Both the position numbers and the translations under genes were made by a program. Under the pieces are notes generated by a model. That model saw only the letters and a program-made list of their open reading frames with translations, was not told where the DNA came from and made no database searches. Positions 50,520-58,699 of a stretch of DNA of 64,000 bases are shown here, in pieces (the first letter of the stretch is position 1; every line of letters starts with the position of its first letter). This stretch comes from Myxococcus landrumus (GTDB lineage Bacteria > Myxococcota > Myxococcia > Myxococcales > Myxococcaceae), in the NCBI RefSeq assembly GCF_017301635.1, contig NZ_CP071091.1, positions 9,788,501 to 9,852,500 of the forward strand, read 5' to 3'.

Positions 50520-51962
50520 TCAGCGCCACCCCATGAGGATGTCTCGCGCCCGCGCATCATCCTCGAGCAATCCGATGAGGTGCCTCAGCACGCTCATCTG
50601 CTTCTTGCAGAAGGCGCTGAACGCCTTGTGCCCGACGGCATCCTTCATCGTCGCCCGGTGGAAGACCGGGTCCGCGCCACAGTAGGGCAGGAAGGCGCAG
50701 TCGCTACACATGGGCGCGCCTTCCGGCATCGTGTCGCTCAGGTGCGCCAGCAGCGTCTCGGACGTCATGATGGCCTCGTACGAGTCGCGGGAGAGATGCC
50801 CGAGCCGGAAGGAGAAGTCGCCCATCTCCGCGAGCATCCGTCCCTCATCGGAGGCGTACACCGCCCCGTCATAGTTGTAGACGAGCGCGCCGATTCCGAG
50901 GCCCGCGGGCGACTGGAGGTCGACATAGGTCGAGCCCCTCGGAGAGAAGAGCTTCTGCAACAGGATGGCGGTGAACTCCTCCTGGAGCGGATACCCTTGT
51001 TCGTTGATGCGGAGGATGTGCGCGAGCCCTCGCTTGTAGAACTCCACCCAGGCCGCGACGTCGTACTGGCGTGAGGCGCGAGGGCGGACGGCGAACCCAT
51101 ACGGGCTGAGGTTCCTCAGGAAGATGCCGTGGAAGCCCTGTCGCACGTACTCGTCGATGATGTCCTCCACGCGCTCCAGGCTCGCCTGGGTCGTCGTCAT
51201 CAGCGCGGAGACGGCATCGGGCCCGAGCACCCGCCTCGCCCGCTGAATCGCGTCGAGCGTGCGTTGATGGCTGTCGCCGCCCCGGACCGGGCGCTGGGTG
51301 TTGTGGAGGTCCTCGGGCCCGTCCAGGGACGTCGAGAGCAGCACGCCATGCACCCGGCAGAACTCCAGCACCTCGTCGGTGAGTCGGGAGAGGTTGCTCG
51401 CGATGACGAACTGGAGGTCCCGGCCGTGCACCTGGTTCAGGGCCTTGGCTCGCTCGACGATGTACCGGATGCGCTCGAAGTGGAGCAGGGGTTCTCCGCC
51501 CTGGAACTCGACCTTGAGAGACGGGGAGGGGCTGCGGAACATGAAGTCGAGCGCCCGGTCGGCATGCTCCTGCGACATGTCGAACTCGAGGCGCCCCTCC
51601 GCCTGCCGCGACACCTGGCAGTACGCGCAGGAGTGGTCACAGCGCAGCGTGACGACGAAGATGTGCAGCCCGGTGAAGTTCGCGAGCTGCTCCGCGCGGG
51701 TCCGGTACTTCAGGGCAAGCAACTCCAACGCCACGCGCGAGTGCTCATCGAACAGGAAGTGCCGCGACTTGAGCGCCTTGTACGTCGGGCGGTCCGGGGG
51801 CAACGCGTGGTGGACGAGCTCGACCAGCTCCTCCCGGGGCAGCACGACGTATTCCCCCACGTCGTTCGTCGCGAGGTAGCGGGAGTCATCCAGCCGGCTG
51901 AAGCGAAAGGGCGCGAGCTGATACCCCTTCGTGGACTGGTACTTGGAGCGGTCGTGGAACAT
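50520..51962 (-). CDS. hxsB: His-Xaa-Ser system radical SAM maturase HxsB
   Basis: 480 residues. It begins MFHDRSKYQSTKGYQLAPFRF, as HxsB proteins do. The cluster motif is CDHSCAYC (CxxxCxxC), followed by VEFQGGEPLLHFERI. A SPASM-like C-terminal region has CSDCAFLPYCG and a late FCKKQM. Expected to be a [4Fe-4S] radical-SAM enzyme acting on HxsA, possibly forming carbon-carbon or thioether crosslinks as other SPASM-type RiPP maturases do. The ATG at 51962 lies 14 bp after the hxsD stop. Confidence 0.93.
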   Translation of the reverse strand: MFHDRSKYQSTKGYQLAPFRFSRLDDSRYLATNDVGEYVVLPREELVELVHHALPPDRPTYKALKSRHFLFDEHSRVALELLALKYRTRAEQLANFTGLHIFVVTLRCDHSCAYCQVSRQAEGRLEFDMSQEHADRALDFMFRSPSPSLKVEFQGGEPLLHFERIRYIVERAKALNQVHGRDLQFVIASNLSRLTDEVLEFCRVHGVLLSTSLDGPEDLHNTQRPVRGGDSHQRTLDAIQRARRVLGPDAVSALMTTTQASLERVEDIIDEYVRQGFHGIFLRNLSPYGFAVRPRASRQYDVAAWVEFYKRGLAHILRINEQGYPLQEEFTAILLQKLFSPRGSTYVDLQSPAGLGIGALVYNYDGAVYASDEGRMLAEMGDFSFRLGHLSRDSYEAIMTSETLLAHLSDTMPEGAPMCSDCAFLPYCGADPVFHRATMKDAVGHKAFSAFCKKQMSVLRHLIGLLEDDARARDILMGWR

Positions 51963-51976
51963 GGCGTGCGTCGGCC

Positions 51977-52327
51977 TCAGTCCTGGCGAATCAGGTCGGT
52001 GCGCGAGAAGGCCTGGGCGACAATCAACGCGCGCAGGGCACGTGTCTCGTCGCCCACCTGCTCGCGCAGCTCCTGGTCCAGCAGCTCCTGGAAGAACAGC
52101 CGCACCGTCTCCAGCGCGTCCTGCTCGGTGACGGCGGGGGCGAAGACGAAGCGGAGGGGGAGCCGGTCCGCGTCTGGCGAGCCGAACACGGCGGTGCACC
52201 GGTCCGCGAAGCGATAGGCGGACTTCTGGATCGCCGCGAGCCGGTAGACGCGCAGGTCGAAGACGGCGTGAACCGCCCCGTCCCGGAAGAGGAAGGCTGG
52301 CTGTGTCTCGGTGTCCTGGGTCGTCAC
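51977..52327 (-). CDS. hxsD: His-Xaa-Ser system protein HxsD
   Basis: 116 residues from a GTG at 52327 with GAGGAG 7 bp upstream (an ATG at 52345 overlapping the end of hxsA is less likely). HxsD-like core: HAVFDLRVYRLAAIQKSAYRFADRCTAVF, then RFVFAPAVTEQDALETVRLFFQELLDQELREQV. It is small and mixed alpha/beta; the position between hxsA and hxsB supports the assignment. Its role is unknown; it might act as a recognition or chaperone protein for the precursor. Confidence 0.88.
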   Translation of the reverse strand: MTTQDTETQPAFLFRDGAVHAVFDLRVYRLAAIQKSAYRFADRCTAVFGSPDADRLPLRFVFAPAVTEQDALETVRLFFQELLDQELREQVGDETRALRALIVAQAFSRTDLIRQD

Positions 52328-52338
52328 GTGTCCGCTCC

Positions 52339-52875
52339 TCACCATTCAATCGTGACGTTGCCGGTCTGCCCGGCGACCAGCTCCACCTCGACGGTGGTGG
52401 TTCCGATGTACTGGTTCTCGATGCGGACCGTGTGCTTGCCCGCGGCCAGCTTCATGACTCCCGTGACGTCCAGGCCCGCGGGCTTGTTGTCGACGAAGAT
52501 GCGGCCTCCCGGGTAGGCGACGAAGAACACGGACGCGGGCTTGGGCGGTGGCGGCGGTGGCGCCGGCTCCGAATCCGGGACGTAGTAGCCACCCCCTCCA
52601 TAGCTCCGGCTCCTGCTGCGGCTTCCGGAGTAGTGGCTGCTGTGCGAGGAGTGGGAGCGGTGCGAGCGGTGGCCCGCGAGCAGAATCTGACCGCTGGTGG
52701 GCGGGACGACGAGGAGCAGCTCCTCTCGTGAATCCTCTTCGTCGCGCCGCCTCCAGGTGGGCTGGGCGAACTGAAGCTCGATGCCCGGCACGAGCAGTCC
52801 CGAGGGAGCGGCGCCACCGAGCAGGCCCATGAGCGCCGCGCTGACGGAGAGCAACCGGGTGCCTTTGGGGTTCAT
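52339..52875 (-). CDS. hxsA: HxsA precursor with His-Xaa-Ser repeats and a PEGA-like tail
   Basis: 178 residues. A hydrophobic N-terminus (about 8-31) is followed by an acidic linker. Residues 69-83 are five consecutive H-x-S triplets (HRS HRS HSS HSS HYS), then SGSRSRSRSYGGGGYY, the hallmark of HxsA. After a proline run (106-112), residues about 115-178 are a PEGA-like beta domain (GGRIFVDNKPAGLDVTGVMKLAAGKHTVRI). The ATG overlaps the stop of the upstream zinc-finger gene by 4 bp. Expected to be modified by HxsB and HxsC on the H-x-S region. The PEGA-like extension is not something I associate with the family. Confidence 0.93.
   Translation of the reverse strand: MNPKGTRLLSVSAALMGLLGGAAPSGLLVPGIELQFAQPTWRRRDEEDSREELLLVVPPTSGQILLAGHRSHRSHSSHSSHYSGSRSRSRSYGGGGYYVPDSEPAPPPPPPKPASVFFVAYPGGRIFVDNKPAGLDVTGVMKLAAGKHTVRIENQYIGTTTVEVELVAGQTGNVTIEW
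52627..52671 (-). repeat. His-Xaa-Ser tandem triplets in hxsA
   Basis: Five adjacent 9-bp units encoding H-R-S, H-R-S, H-S-S, H-S-S and H-Y-S (residues 69-83 of HxsA). Presumed substrate segment of the two radical-SAM enzymes. Confidence 0.9.
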
Positions 52876-55109
52876 GGCTTCACCTCACCGATGCGCAGCT
52901 CCATCAGGTATGTCCCATTCCAGCGCGCCATGAGCGTCACGCGGCCGTCCTTCCAGGTGGACTGCGTGAGCGACTTCCCGCCTCGGGAGGGCGGCGGGCC
53001 GGGCAGCTCCACGGGATGCCCGAGGACTCGCGAGAGCAGCTCCTTCGCGGCCTCCGCGCGCTTCGAGTTGTTGAGCACGCGCCCTTCCTTGTCCGCTCCC
53101 ACCAGATACGCGCCCACGCAGCGCCCGTTCTTCACCGCGCACGAGAGGGTGATGGACCCCGTGGTCTTCGTCAGGATGTCCGGAGCGCTGCCCGCCGTCA
53201 GTTGCAGCAGGGAGATGGCCACGGCGCGCTCGGCGCCGATGAGGGGAATCCGCTCCCGCTCCTCCCGAGCCCAGGTCGCCGCCTGCCGGGCGTGCTCCCC
53301 CAGCTTCGCATCGGTCGGCGTGTCCGCCAGCTCGGTGGCGAGCGCGGTGGTCTTGTGGAGATGCTGGACCCATTCCAGGGTGGCGGCCGTGGGGCGCTGC
53401 ATGGGTGTCAATCGCTCCACGAGCGTCGCGCGGATTTGTCCGAGTTGCTGCTCCCTGCCCGGCGTGGGCTCGGCGCGATGCGCGGCGGAGAGCGCCTTCC
53501 AGCGACAGGGCTCCGTCGTGCAGGCCGCGTGTTCCGTGTCATGAATGCGCGCGGTCAGCTCGCCGACGTCCTTCGAGAACATCTGCTCGAGGATGGGTCG
53601 GGCGGAGGCGAGCACCGTCGAGGCCGAGCCGACGTCCGTTTTCTCGAGGGCCTGGAGGACCTGTTGCCGCGTGAGTGACTGGAGATGCTGGTCGACCTTC
53701 GACCGCGCGGAGGTGCCCGGCTTCAGCAGGAGGGCATCCTTGACGACCTCGTCCACGCGCCGCTCCTGGAGCGCATGTGCCAGGTGGAGGTCCGTCCACT
53801 CCTTCTGATGCTTGCGAGCCTCGGGTCCACCCAGCGCGAGCAGCTCCGCGTGGGCGTCGTCGAGGCGTCCTTCCTGGATGTGTCGTCGGGCATCGTTGAT
53901 GCGCGGCTCCGCGGTCACCGCCATGACACCGGCCAGGAGCGCGGACACCGCCGCACCGAGGGCCCATCCACGCGCCTTCGTCTTCTGTCCCAGGGTTCCA
54001 TCCCGGACGAAGCGGTCGGCCAGAATCGCGGCTGCACCGAGGAACGCGCTCAGCGCCACCCACGACATGTTCCAGAAGTACGCGCCCCGCAGGAGGTAGA
54101 GAATCGGGACCCCCACGGCCAACGCGACCAGGACCGCTCGCGCCGCCCGCACCTTTCGGGCTCGTGCCGCGAACTGCCGGTCCTCGGAGGTCGGTGGCGC
54201 GAGCATCCGCTGGCCCTCGAACTCAACCGTCGTGGGCGGCGCATCCGCGATGGCGTAGGAGACCCGCGCGGCGGTGGCCTCGAAGACCTGGAACATCTGG
54301 CGGGTCACCCGCTCCCGAGCCTTGAGCCCAACCTGTGTCTTCCCCCAGTGCTCCTGGAGCCAGTCCTCGGGGAGATGTGGCGCGACCTTCTCCCGGGTGA
54401 GCACGCTGTTCGCGCGGATTTCACCCACGAGCTTCGCGTCCTTCTCCATGTCCCCCTTCGTCCACAGCAGCCGTCGCAGCTCCTCGTCCTCCAGCATCAC
54501 CAGGAAGTCGAAGCGGACCGACTCGACGAACTCGAGCCACCGCTGCTGTCGCCCTCGCCCCTGACACGTCGAGCACGACACCTGCCCATCACGACAGCTC
54601 GGGCACGGCACCATCCCTCGCGCACTGCACGACTTGCAGTTCATGAGCCGGTGCGAGCCGTTCGAGGCATAGCCATAGGCCTTCCGGGTGCCACGGCAGT
54701 TCGAGCACTGGACCTGCGCCCCGCCTCCGCAGTTGGCGCAGGAGCCCCTGCCTCGCCCTCCACATGGCGTGCACTCGAGGATGGAGAGGCTGCTCTCGCG
54801 GAGGCTCGCGTGCGTCTCCGCCCAGGGGTCGACGCCGTCCGCTTGCCGTCTCACGCCCGTGACGGGAGGCGAGCCTTGGGTCGCGCCTTCCTTCCACACC
54901 ACCTGTCGCTCGGTGATGGTCGTGTAGAGCCGGCAGGCCCTGCGTGCCAGGGGCTGCACGGAGCGGATGAAGTCCGCGGGATTCGGAGGCGGCACGGGCA
55001 GGCGGCGCGTCCATTCGGCGAAGGCCTGGACGGCGGAGCGCTTGATGGCTTCCGCGTCCACGGGAGGCATCGGGTCGGGGGCCTGGGATTCGCGAGGCGA
55101 ATGACTCAT
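52872..55109 (-). CDS. DnaJ-type zinc-finger membrane protein in the TerB/HXS operon
   Basis: 745 residues from the ATG at 55109. Residues about 105-185 have at least five CxxC pairs (CTPCGGRGRG, CANCGG, CSNCRG, CKSCSARG, CPSCRDG, CSTCQGRG), the arrangement of the DnaJ cysteine-rich zinc domain without a J-domain. Three transmembrane helices lie near residues 325-345, 350-370 and 388-408. The C-terminal 330 residues are helical, then beta-rich (RVTLMARWNGTYLMEL at the end). It starts 28 bp after the helicase stop and overlaps hxsA by 4 bp, so it links the TerB part to the HXS part. The function is unknown; a chaperone or sensor role is an inference. Confidence 0.85.
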   Translation of the reverse strand: MSHSPRESQAPDPMPPVDAEAIKRSAVQAFAEWTRRLPVPPPNPADFIRSVQPLARRACRLYTTITERQVVWKEGATQGSPPVTGVRRQADGVDPWAETHASLRESSLSILECTPCGGRGRGSCANCGGGAQVQCSNCRGTRKAYGYASNGSHRLMNCKSCSARGMVPCPSCRDGQVSCSTCQGRGRQQRWLEFVESVRFDFLVMLEDEELRRLLWTKGDMEKDAKLVGEIRANSVLTREKVAPHLPEDWLQEHWGKTQVGLKARERVTRQMFQVFEATAARVSYAIADAPPTTVEFEGQRMLAPPTSEDRQFAARARKVRAARAVLVALAVGVPILYLLRGAYFWNMSWVALSAFLGAAAILADRFVRDGTLGQKTKARGWALGAAVSALLAGVMAVTAEPRINDARRHIQEGRLDDAHAELLALGGPEARKHQKEWTDLHLAHALQERRVDEVVKDALLLKPGTSARSKVDQHLQSLTRQQVLQALEKTDVGSASTVLASARPILEQMFSKDVGELTARIHDTEHAACTTEPCRWKALSAAHRAEPTPGREQQLGQIRATLVERLTPMQRPTAATLEWVQHLHKTTALATELADTPTDAKLGEHARQAATWAREERERIPLIGAERAVAISLLQLTAGSAPDILTKTTGSITLSCAVKNGRCVGAYLVGADKEGRVLNNSKRAEAAKELLSRVLGHPVELPGPPPSRGGKSLTQSTWKDGRVTLMARWNGTYLMELRIGEVKP

Positions 55110-55137
55110 GGGGGACAAGGCCTCTTCAGGGGAAGCA

Positions 55138-57387
55138 TCACTGCAACACCTGCTGGGCGGCGCGCCACGCGCCCTGGACGTCCAGGTATCGCGCGGCGTA
55201 GTCGCGAGCGAGCAGGTCCTCCGGCACGAAGCCGTCGTGTTTCTCGAGCGCCATGTTGACCACGTGGCGGGTGAGGGACTCGGCGCGCGGGGGACCCTCC
55301 GCCACGAGCGCACGCAGGGCACCCTCCACGTCGGACTGCTGTCCCTCCACGCTGAGGACAGGCCCCAAGGTCTCCACCGACAGCCCTCGGGACTGGAGCG
55401 CCAGCGCCAGCGTGTGCACCACCGCGTCACCGGCCCAGGGGAAGACATGGACCTCCTGACCCGAGGCGACGATGGACCGCTCGCCGAGCTTCCATCGCTG
55501 GAAGGTCGCGCGAGCCTCCGTCAACAGGTCCTGCGCTCGCGCATCCAGATAGCGGGGGAGGCCGTCACCGGCGTAGACGACGCGCATCTGCTCCCGGACG
55601 CGGTCATGCACACCGCCCACGCCGGTGGGTTCGAACATGGGGACGCGTCCCGCCGGCGCGGGCTCCAGCTCCACGACCTTCTCGTCGCCCTGTACGGCGA
55701 GCACGCGCCACCGCCGTCCACCGAAGATGAGGGACGTGCCGACGAAGAGCGGCTGGTCGATGGGCATCGTTCCCAGCGTGCGACCCCCGGCCACCAACCG
55801 GAACTCCTCCACCGACGCGAAGGCCGCATAGAAGCCGTAGTGGTTGACGAGGCGCTCGCCCACGCGGCCCAACAGCAGCGTCCCATCCGAGGACTGCGAG
55901 AGCAGCTCCCGCTCTCCCAAGCCCCGCAGGAACCGCACGAAGTCCTCGCGTGACACCTTCGCGAAGGGGCCCTGGTGGCACAGCGCCAGGAAGGCCTCGC
56001 CCGCCTTGACGCCGCCGTGCTGCGCGATGAGCGAGAGCAGTTGCTGGACCAGCGTGGAGAAGTGGAAGGCGCCCGAGGCGGGAGGCTCGAACCAGTTCGT
56101 CAGGAGCAGCTCGAGCATCGCCACCGACTGGACCAGTCGCACGCGGAGCTGGTCCGGCAGGGGACTGGTGCTCGTCAGCTCCGCTTCCTGGAGGTAGAGC
56201 CGGAGGACGGCGGGGCCGCCCTTGCGTCCGCTGCGCCCCAGTCTCTGGCGCAGGCTGGCCACGGAGGGCGGCACCCCCACCTGCGCGATGCTCTGCACGG
56301 CGCCCACGTCGATGCCCATCTCCAGCGTGGTGGTGCACACGAGGCTGACGGGGCGCTGCTTCGCCTTGAGCGCGGCCTCCGCTTCCTCGCGCAGCTCCTT
56401 GGAGAGGTTGCCGTGGTGCGGGAAGAACTCGTTGGGCAGCCGCGCGTCTTCGCACATGCGGCGCAGCAGGTCCGCGTAGAGCTCGACGTTGGCCCGACTG
56501 TTGGCGAACACGAGGTTGTGCGTCCCTCTCAGCGTCTTGAAGAGGTGCGCTCCCACGTCGTGCTCATCCTCGGGCAGCCCGTCGAGGGGCGTCGCATCCG
56601 CGGTCTCATCCTCTCCGGAGGCCAGCCGTCGAGCCTCGGGCGCGCGCTTGCGGTAGCCCCGGAGCTGGAGGAGCAGCTCCGCACCGCCCGCGTCGGAGTT
56701 GCACAGCCGGACCCGCGAGCCCGCTCCGGGCCGGAGGAACTCCGCCGCCAGCGACATGTCTCCCAGGGTGGCGCTGAGGCCCACGCGCGGCACGGTGCGG
56801 CGCAAGGTCAGCTCGACCCGGTGCAGGAGCGACTGGAGCTGGCAGCCTCTCTCGGTGCCGATGAAGGCATGCAGCTCGTCGATGACGATGTGCTCCAGCC
56901 CCGAGAACAGGCCCGAGAGCGCGGAGCCTTGCCGGATGAAGAGCGCCTCGAGTGACTCGGGCGTGATGAGGAGGACTCCGGCGGGAGACTTGAGCAGCCG
57001 GGCCTTGTGGCTCTGGGACACATCTCCGTGCCAGCGGTGCACGGGGATGCCAAGCCCTTCGCAGAGCCCGTCGAGCCGCTCGAACTGGTCGTTGATGAGC
57101 GCCTTGAGCGGGCCCACGTAGATGGCGCGCACGCTGCCGCCGGCATCCTCGGCCAGCCTGCTGCAGATGGGGAGGAACGCGGCCTCCGTCTTCCCGCTGG
57201 CCGTCGACGCCGAGAGGATGACGTCCCGGGTCCCCTCGAGGAGGGGGTCGATGGCGGCCTCCTGGATGCCGCGCAACTGCTTCCACCCCTGGGTCCAGAC
57301 CCAGCGCCGCACCTGGGGGTGCAACCGATGGAAGGCGCTCGACGCGGCGCCGCTCGGGTCAGAGCTTGAAGGATGCGAGCTCATCAT
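55138..57387 (-). CDS. DEAD/DEAH-box helicase, Lhr/BrxHI-like
   Basis: A 749-residue superfamily 2 helicase. Motifs: Walker A SASTASGKTEAAF (about 58-70), motif II D-E-L-H in VIDELHAF, motif III GLSATLG, and motif VI RLGRSGRKGG. The remaining 300 residues (from about 420) contain the winged-helix and beta parts seen in Lhr-like helicases, for example LLLTNWFEPPASG and FVGTSLIFGGRRWRVLAV. It is shorter than E. coli Lhr and closer in size to BrxHI of BREX-type loci. The start overlaps the upstream ATPase gene by 29 bp. Expected to translocate on DNA or RNA. Confidence 0.92.
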   Translation of the reverse strand: MMSSHPSSSDPSGAASSAFHRLHPQVRRWVWTQGWKQLRGIQEAAIDPLLEGTRDVILSASTASGKTEAAFLPICSRLAEDAGGSVRAIYVGPLKALINDQFERLDGLCEGLGIPVHRWHGDVSQSHKARLLKSPAGVLLITPESLEALFIRQGSALSGLFSGLEHIVIDELHAFIGTERGCQLQSLLHRVELTLRRTVPRVGLSATLGDMSLAAEFLRPGAGSRVRLCNSDAGGAELLLQLRGYRKRAPEARRLASGEDETADATPLDGLPEDEHDVGAHLFKTLRGTHNLVFANSRANVELYADLLRRMCEDARLPNEFFPHHGNLSKELREEAEAALKAKQRPVSLVCTTTLEMGIDVGAVQSIAQVGVPPSVASLRQRLGRSGRKGGPAVLRLYLQEAELTSTSPLPDQLRVRLVQSVAMLELLLTNWFEPPASGAFHFSTLVQQLLSLIAQHGGVKAGEAFLALCHQGPFAKVSREDFVRFLRGLGERELLSQSSDGTLLLGRVGERLVNHYGFYAAFASVEEFRLVAGGRTLGTMPIDQPLFVGTSLIFGGRRWRVLAVQGDEKVVELEPAPAGRVPMFEPTGVGGVHDRVREQMRVVYAGDGLPRYLDARAQDLLTEARATFQRWKLGERSIVASGQEVHVFPWAGDAVVHTLALALQSRGLSVETLGPVLSVEGQQSDVEGALRALVAEGPPRAESLTRHVVNMALEKHDGFVPEDLLARDYAARYLDVQGAWRAAQQVLQ

Positions 57388-58699
57388 CCGCTCCGGCCGC
57401 GGGGCCCACCGCCTCCATCTCCGCCAGGGGCGCCAGGTCGGGATTGACGTCCGCGGCGAGCTCCACGCCTCCGAGCAGCTCCTTCCAGTCCGCGCTCGGG
57501 TTCTGCTCGAGCACGGCCAGCAGGTTGATGAAGGCCGTCACCGTGCTCCGAGGCGTGCGGAAGTAGGCCTCGCCGATGCGCTCGGAGCAGTGGGTCATGA
57601 AGCCGTGGAGTCCCTCGTCGGGCAGGCGCTGCGCGGACGTCTCTCCGGCGGAGTAGACATGCCGCAGCTTGGTGAGCAGGACGTACAGGTCCTCGGGCGT
57701 GAGGTTCGCCAGCCGGAGCACCGGAGAGCTGTAGTCGACCAGGTGGCCCACCGCGAAGGTGTTCTGGGCCAGGCGCGACTGGAGGGCCTCGTAGCTGTAG
57801 AGGCCGCGACGGGTGTCCATGAGGAACTCGGGCGTTCCTCCCAGGATGAAGCCCAGCCCCTCGGCGCTGCCCTGGAGGCAGTCATTGAGGATGCGGAGGA
57901 TCTGCTCGTAGTTGGACGCGCGGGCCTTGGTGTTGGACATCTTGTAGAGGTTGACCAGCTCATCCAGGCACACCATCAGGCCGTCGTAGCCAGACAGCCG
58001 GACGAAGCGCGCCAGGAGCTTCAACTGGTCGTAGACATCCGCGTCGTCGATGATGGTGCGCACCCCGAGCGCCTTGCGTGCGTCCGTGCGCGTCGAGAAC
58101 TCGCCGCGCAGCCACTTCACGGCGTCGGCCTTGAGCACTTCGTTGCCGCTGTCATGGCCGCGCCAATAGGCGGCGATGACCTCCGCGAAGTCGTAGCCGC
58201 CCACCAGCTCCGAGAGCGCGGCGAGCTTCTCCCGGATGACGGCCTCGGGGTTCAGCGCGCGGGCCTTGGCGTCCGTGAGGGCGCTGGAGACGAAGCGCTC
58301 CACGACGCTGGCGAGCGCGCCGCCCTCGGGACGGGCCCGGGTGGCCAGGTTGCGCATCAGCTCCGCGTAGAGGCTGCGGGCCTTTCCGTCCGTCGCGTGG
58401 AGGCGCCGGTCGGGGTTGAGGTCCGCGTGCAGGGTGACCAGCCGCTTCTCCAGGGCGATGGAGCGGATGAGGTTGAGGAAGAACGTCTTGCCGGAGCCGT
58501 ACTCGCCGATGACGAAGCGGATGGCGCTTCCGCCCTCGGCGATGCGCTCCACGTCGCGGACCAGGGCACGCACCTCTTCCACCCGGCCCACCTGGATGTG
58601 CTGCTGGCCCACGCGAGGCACGACTCCCGCGCGCAGCGACTGGACGATGGCGTCCCGGTCCTTCGGCCTGATGCGTCCCTGGGGCGTCGCGTCCGTCAT
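57359..58699 (-). CDS. BrxD-like P-loop ATPase (DUF2791 family)
   Basis: A 446-residue AAA+-type ATPase. Walker A is GEYGSGKTFFLN (about 68-79); Walker B is GLMVCLDELVNLYKM (about 240). It begins RPKDRDAIVQSLRAGVVPRVGQQHIQVGR, as DUF2791/BrxD ATPases do, and the order of motifs (NYEQILRILNDCLQG, GFILGGTPEFL, SRLAQN) fits. The start overlaps the TerB gene stop by 4 bp (ATGA). In BREX type 2-like and TerB-linked loci this ATPase works with the helicase. There is no PglX, PglZ or BrxC here, so this is not a full BREX system. Confidence 0.9.
   Translation of the reverse strand: MTDATPQGRIRPKDRDAIVQSLRAGVVPRVGQQHIQVGRVEEVRALVRDVERIAEGGSAIRFVIGEYGSGKTFFLNLIRSIALEKRLVTLHADLNPDRRLHATDGKARSLYAELMRNLATRARPEGGALASVVERFVSSALTDAKARALNPEAVIREKLAALSELVGGYDFAEVIAAYWRGHDSGNEVLKADAVKWLRGEFSTRTDARKALGVRTIIDDADVYDQLKLLARFVRLSGYDGLMVCLDELVNLYKMSNTKARASNYEQILRILNDCLQGSAEGLGFILGGTPEFLMDTRRGLYSYEALQSRLAQNTFAVGHLVDYSSPVLRLANLTPEDLYVLLTKLRHVYSAGETSAQRLPDEGLHGFMTHCSERIGEAYFRTPRSTVTAFINLLAVLEQNPSADWKELLGGVELAADVNPDLAPLAEMEAVGPAAGADDELASFKL

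Noticed and set aside
52627..52671. Simple low-complexity repeat without function
   Set aside because: The HxS triplets are followed in the operon by hxsD, hxsB and hxsC, so they are the expected precursor motif.
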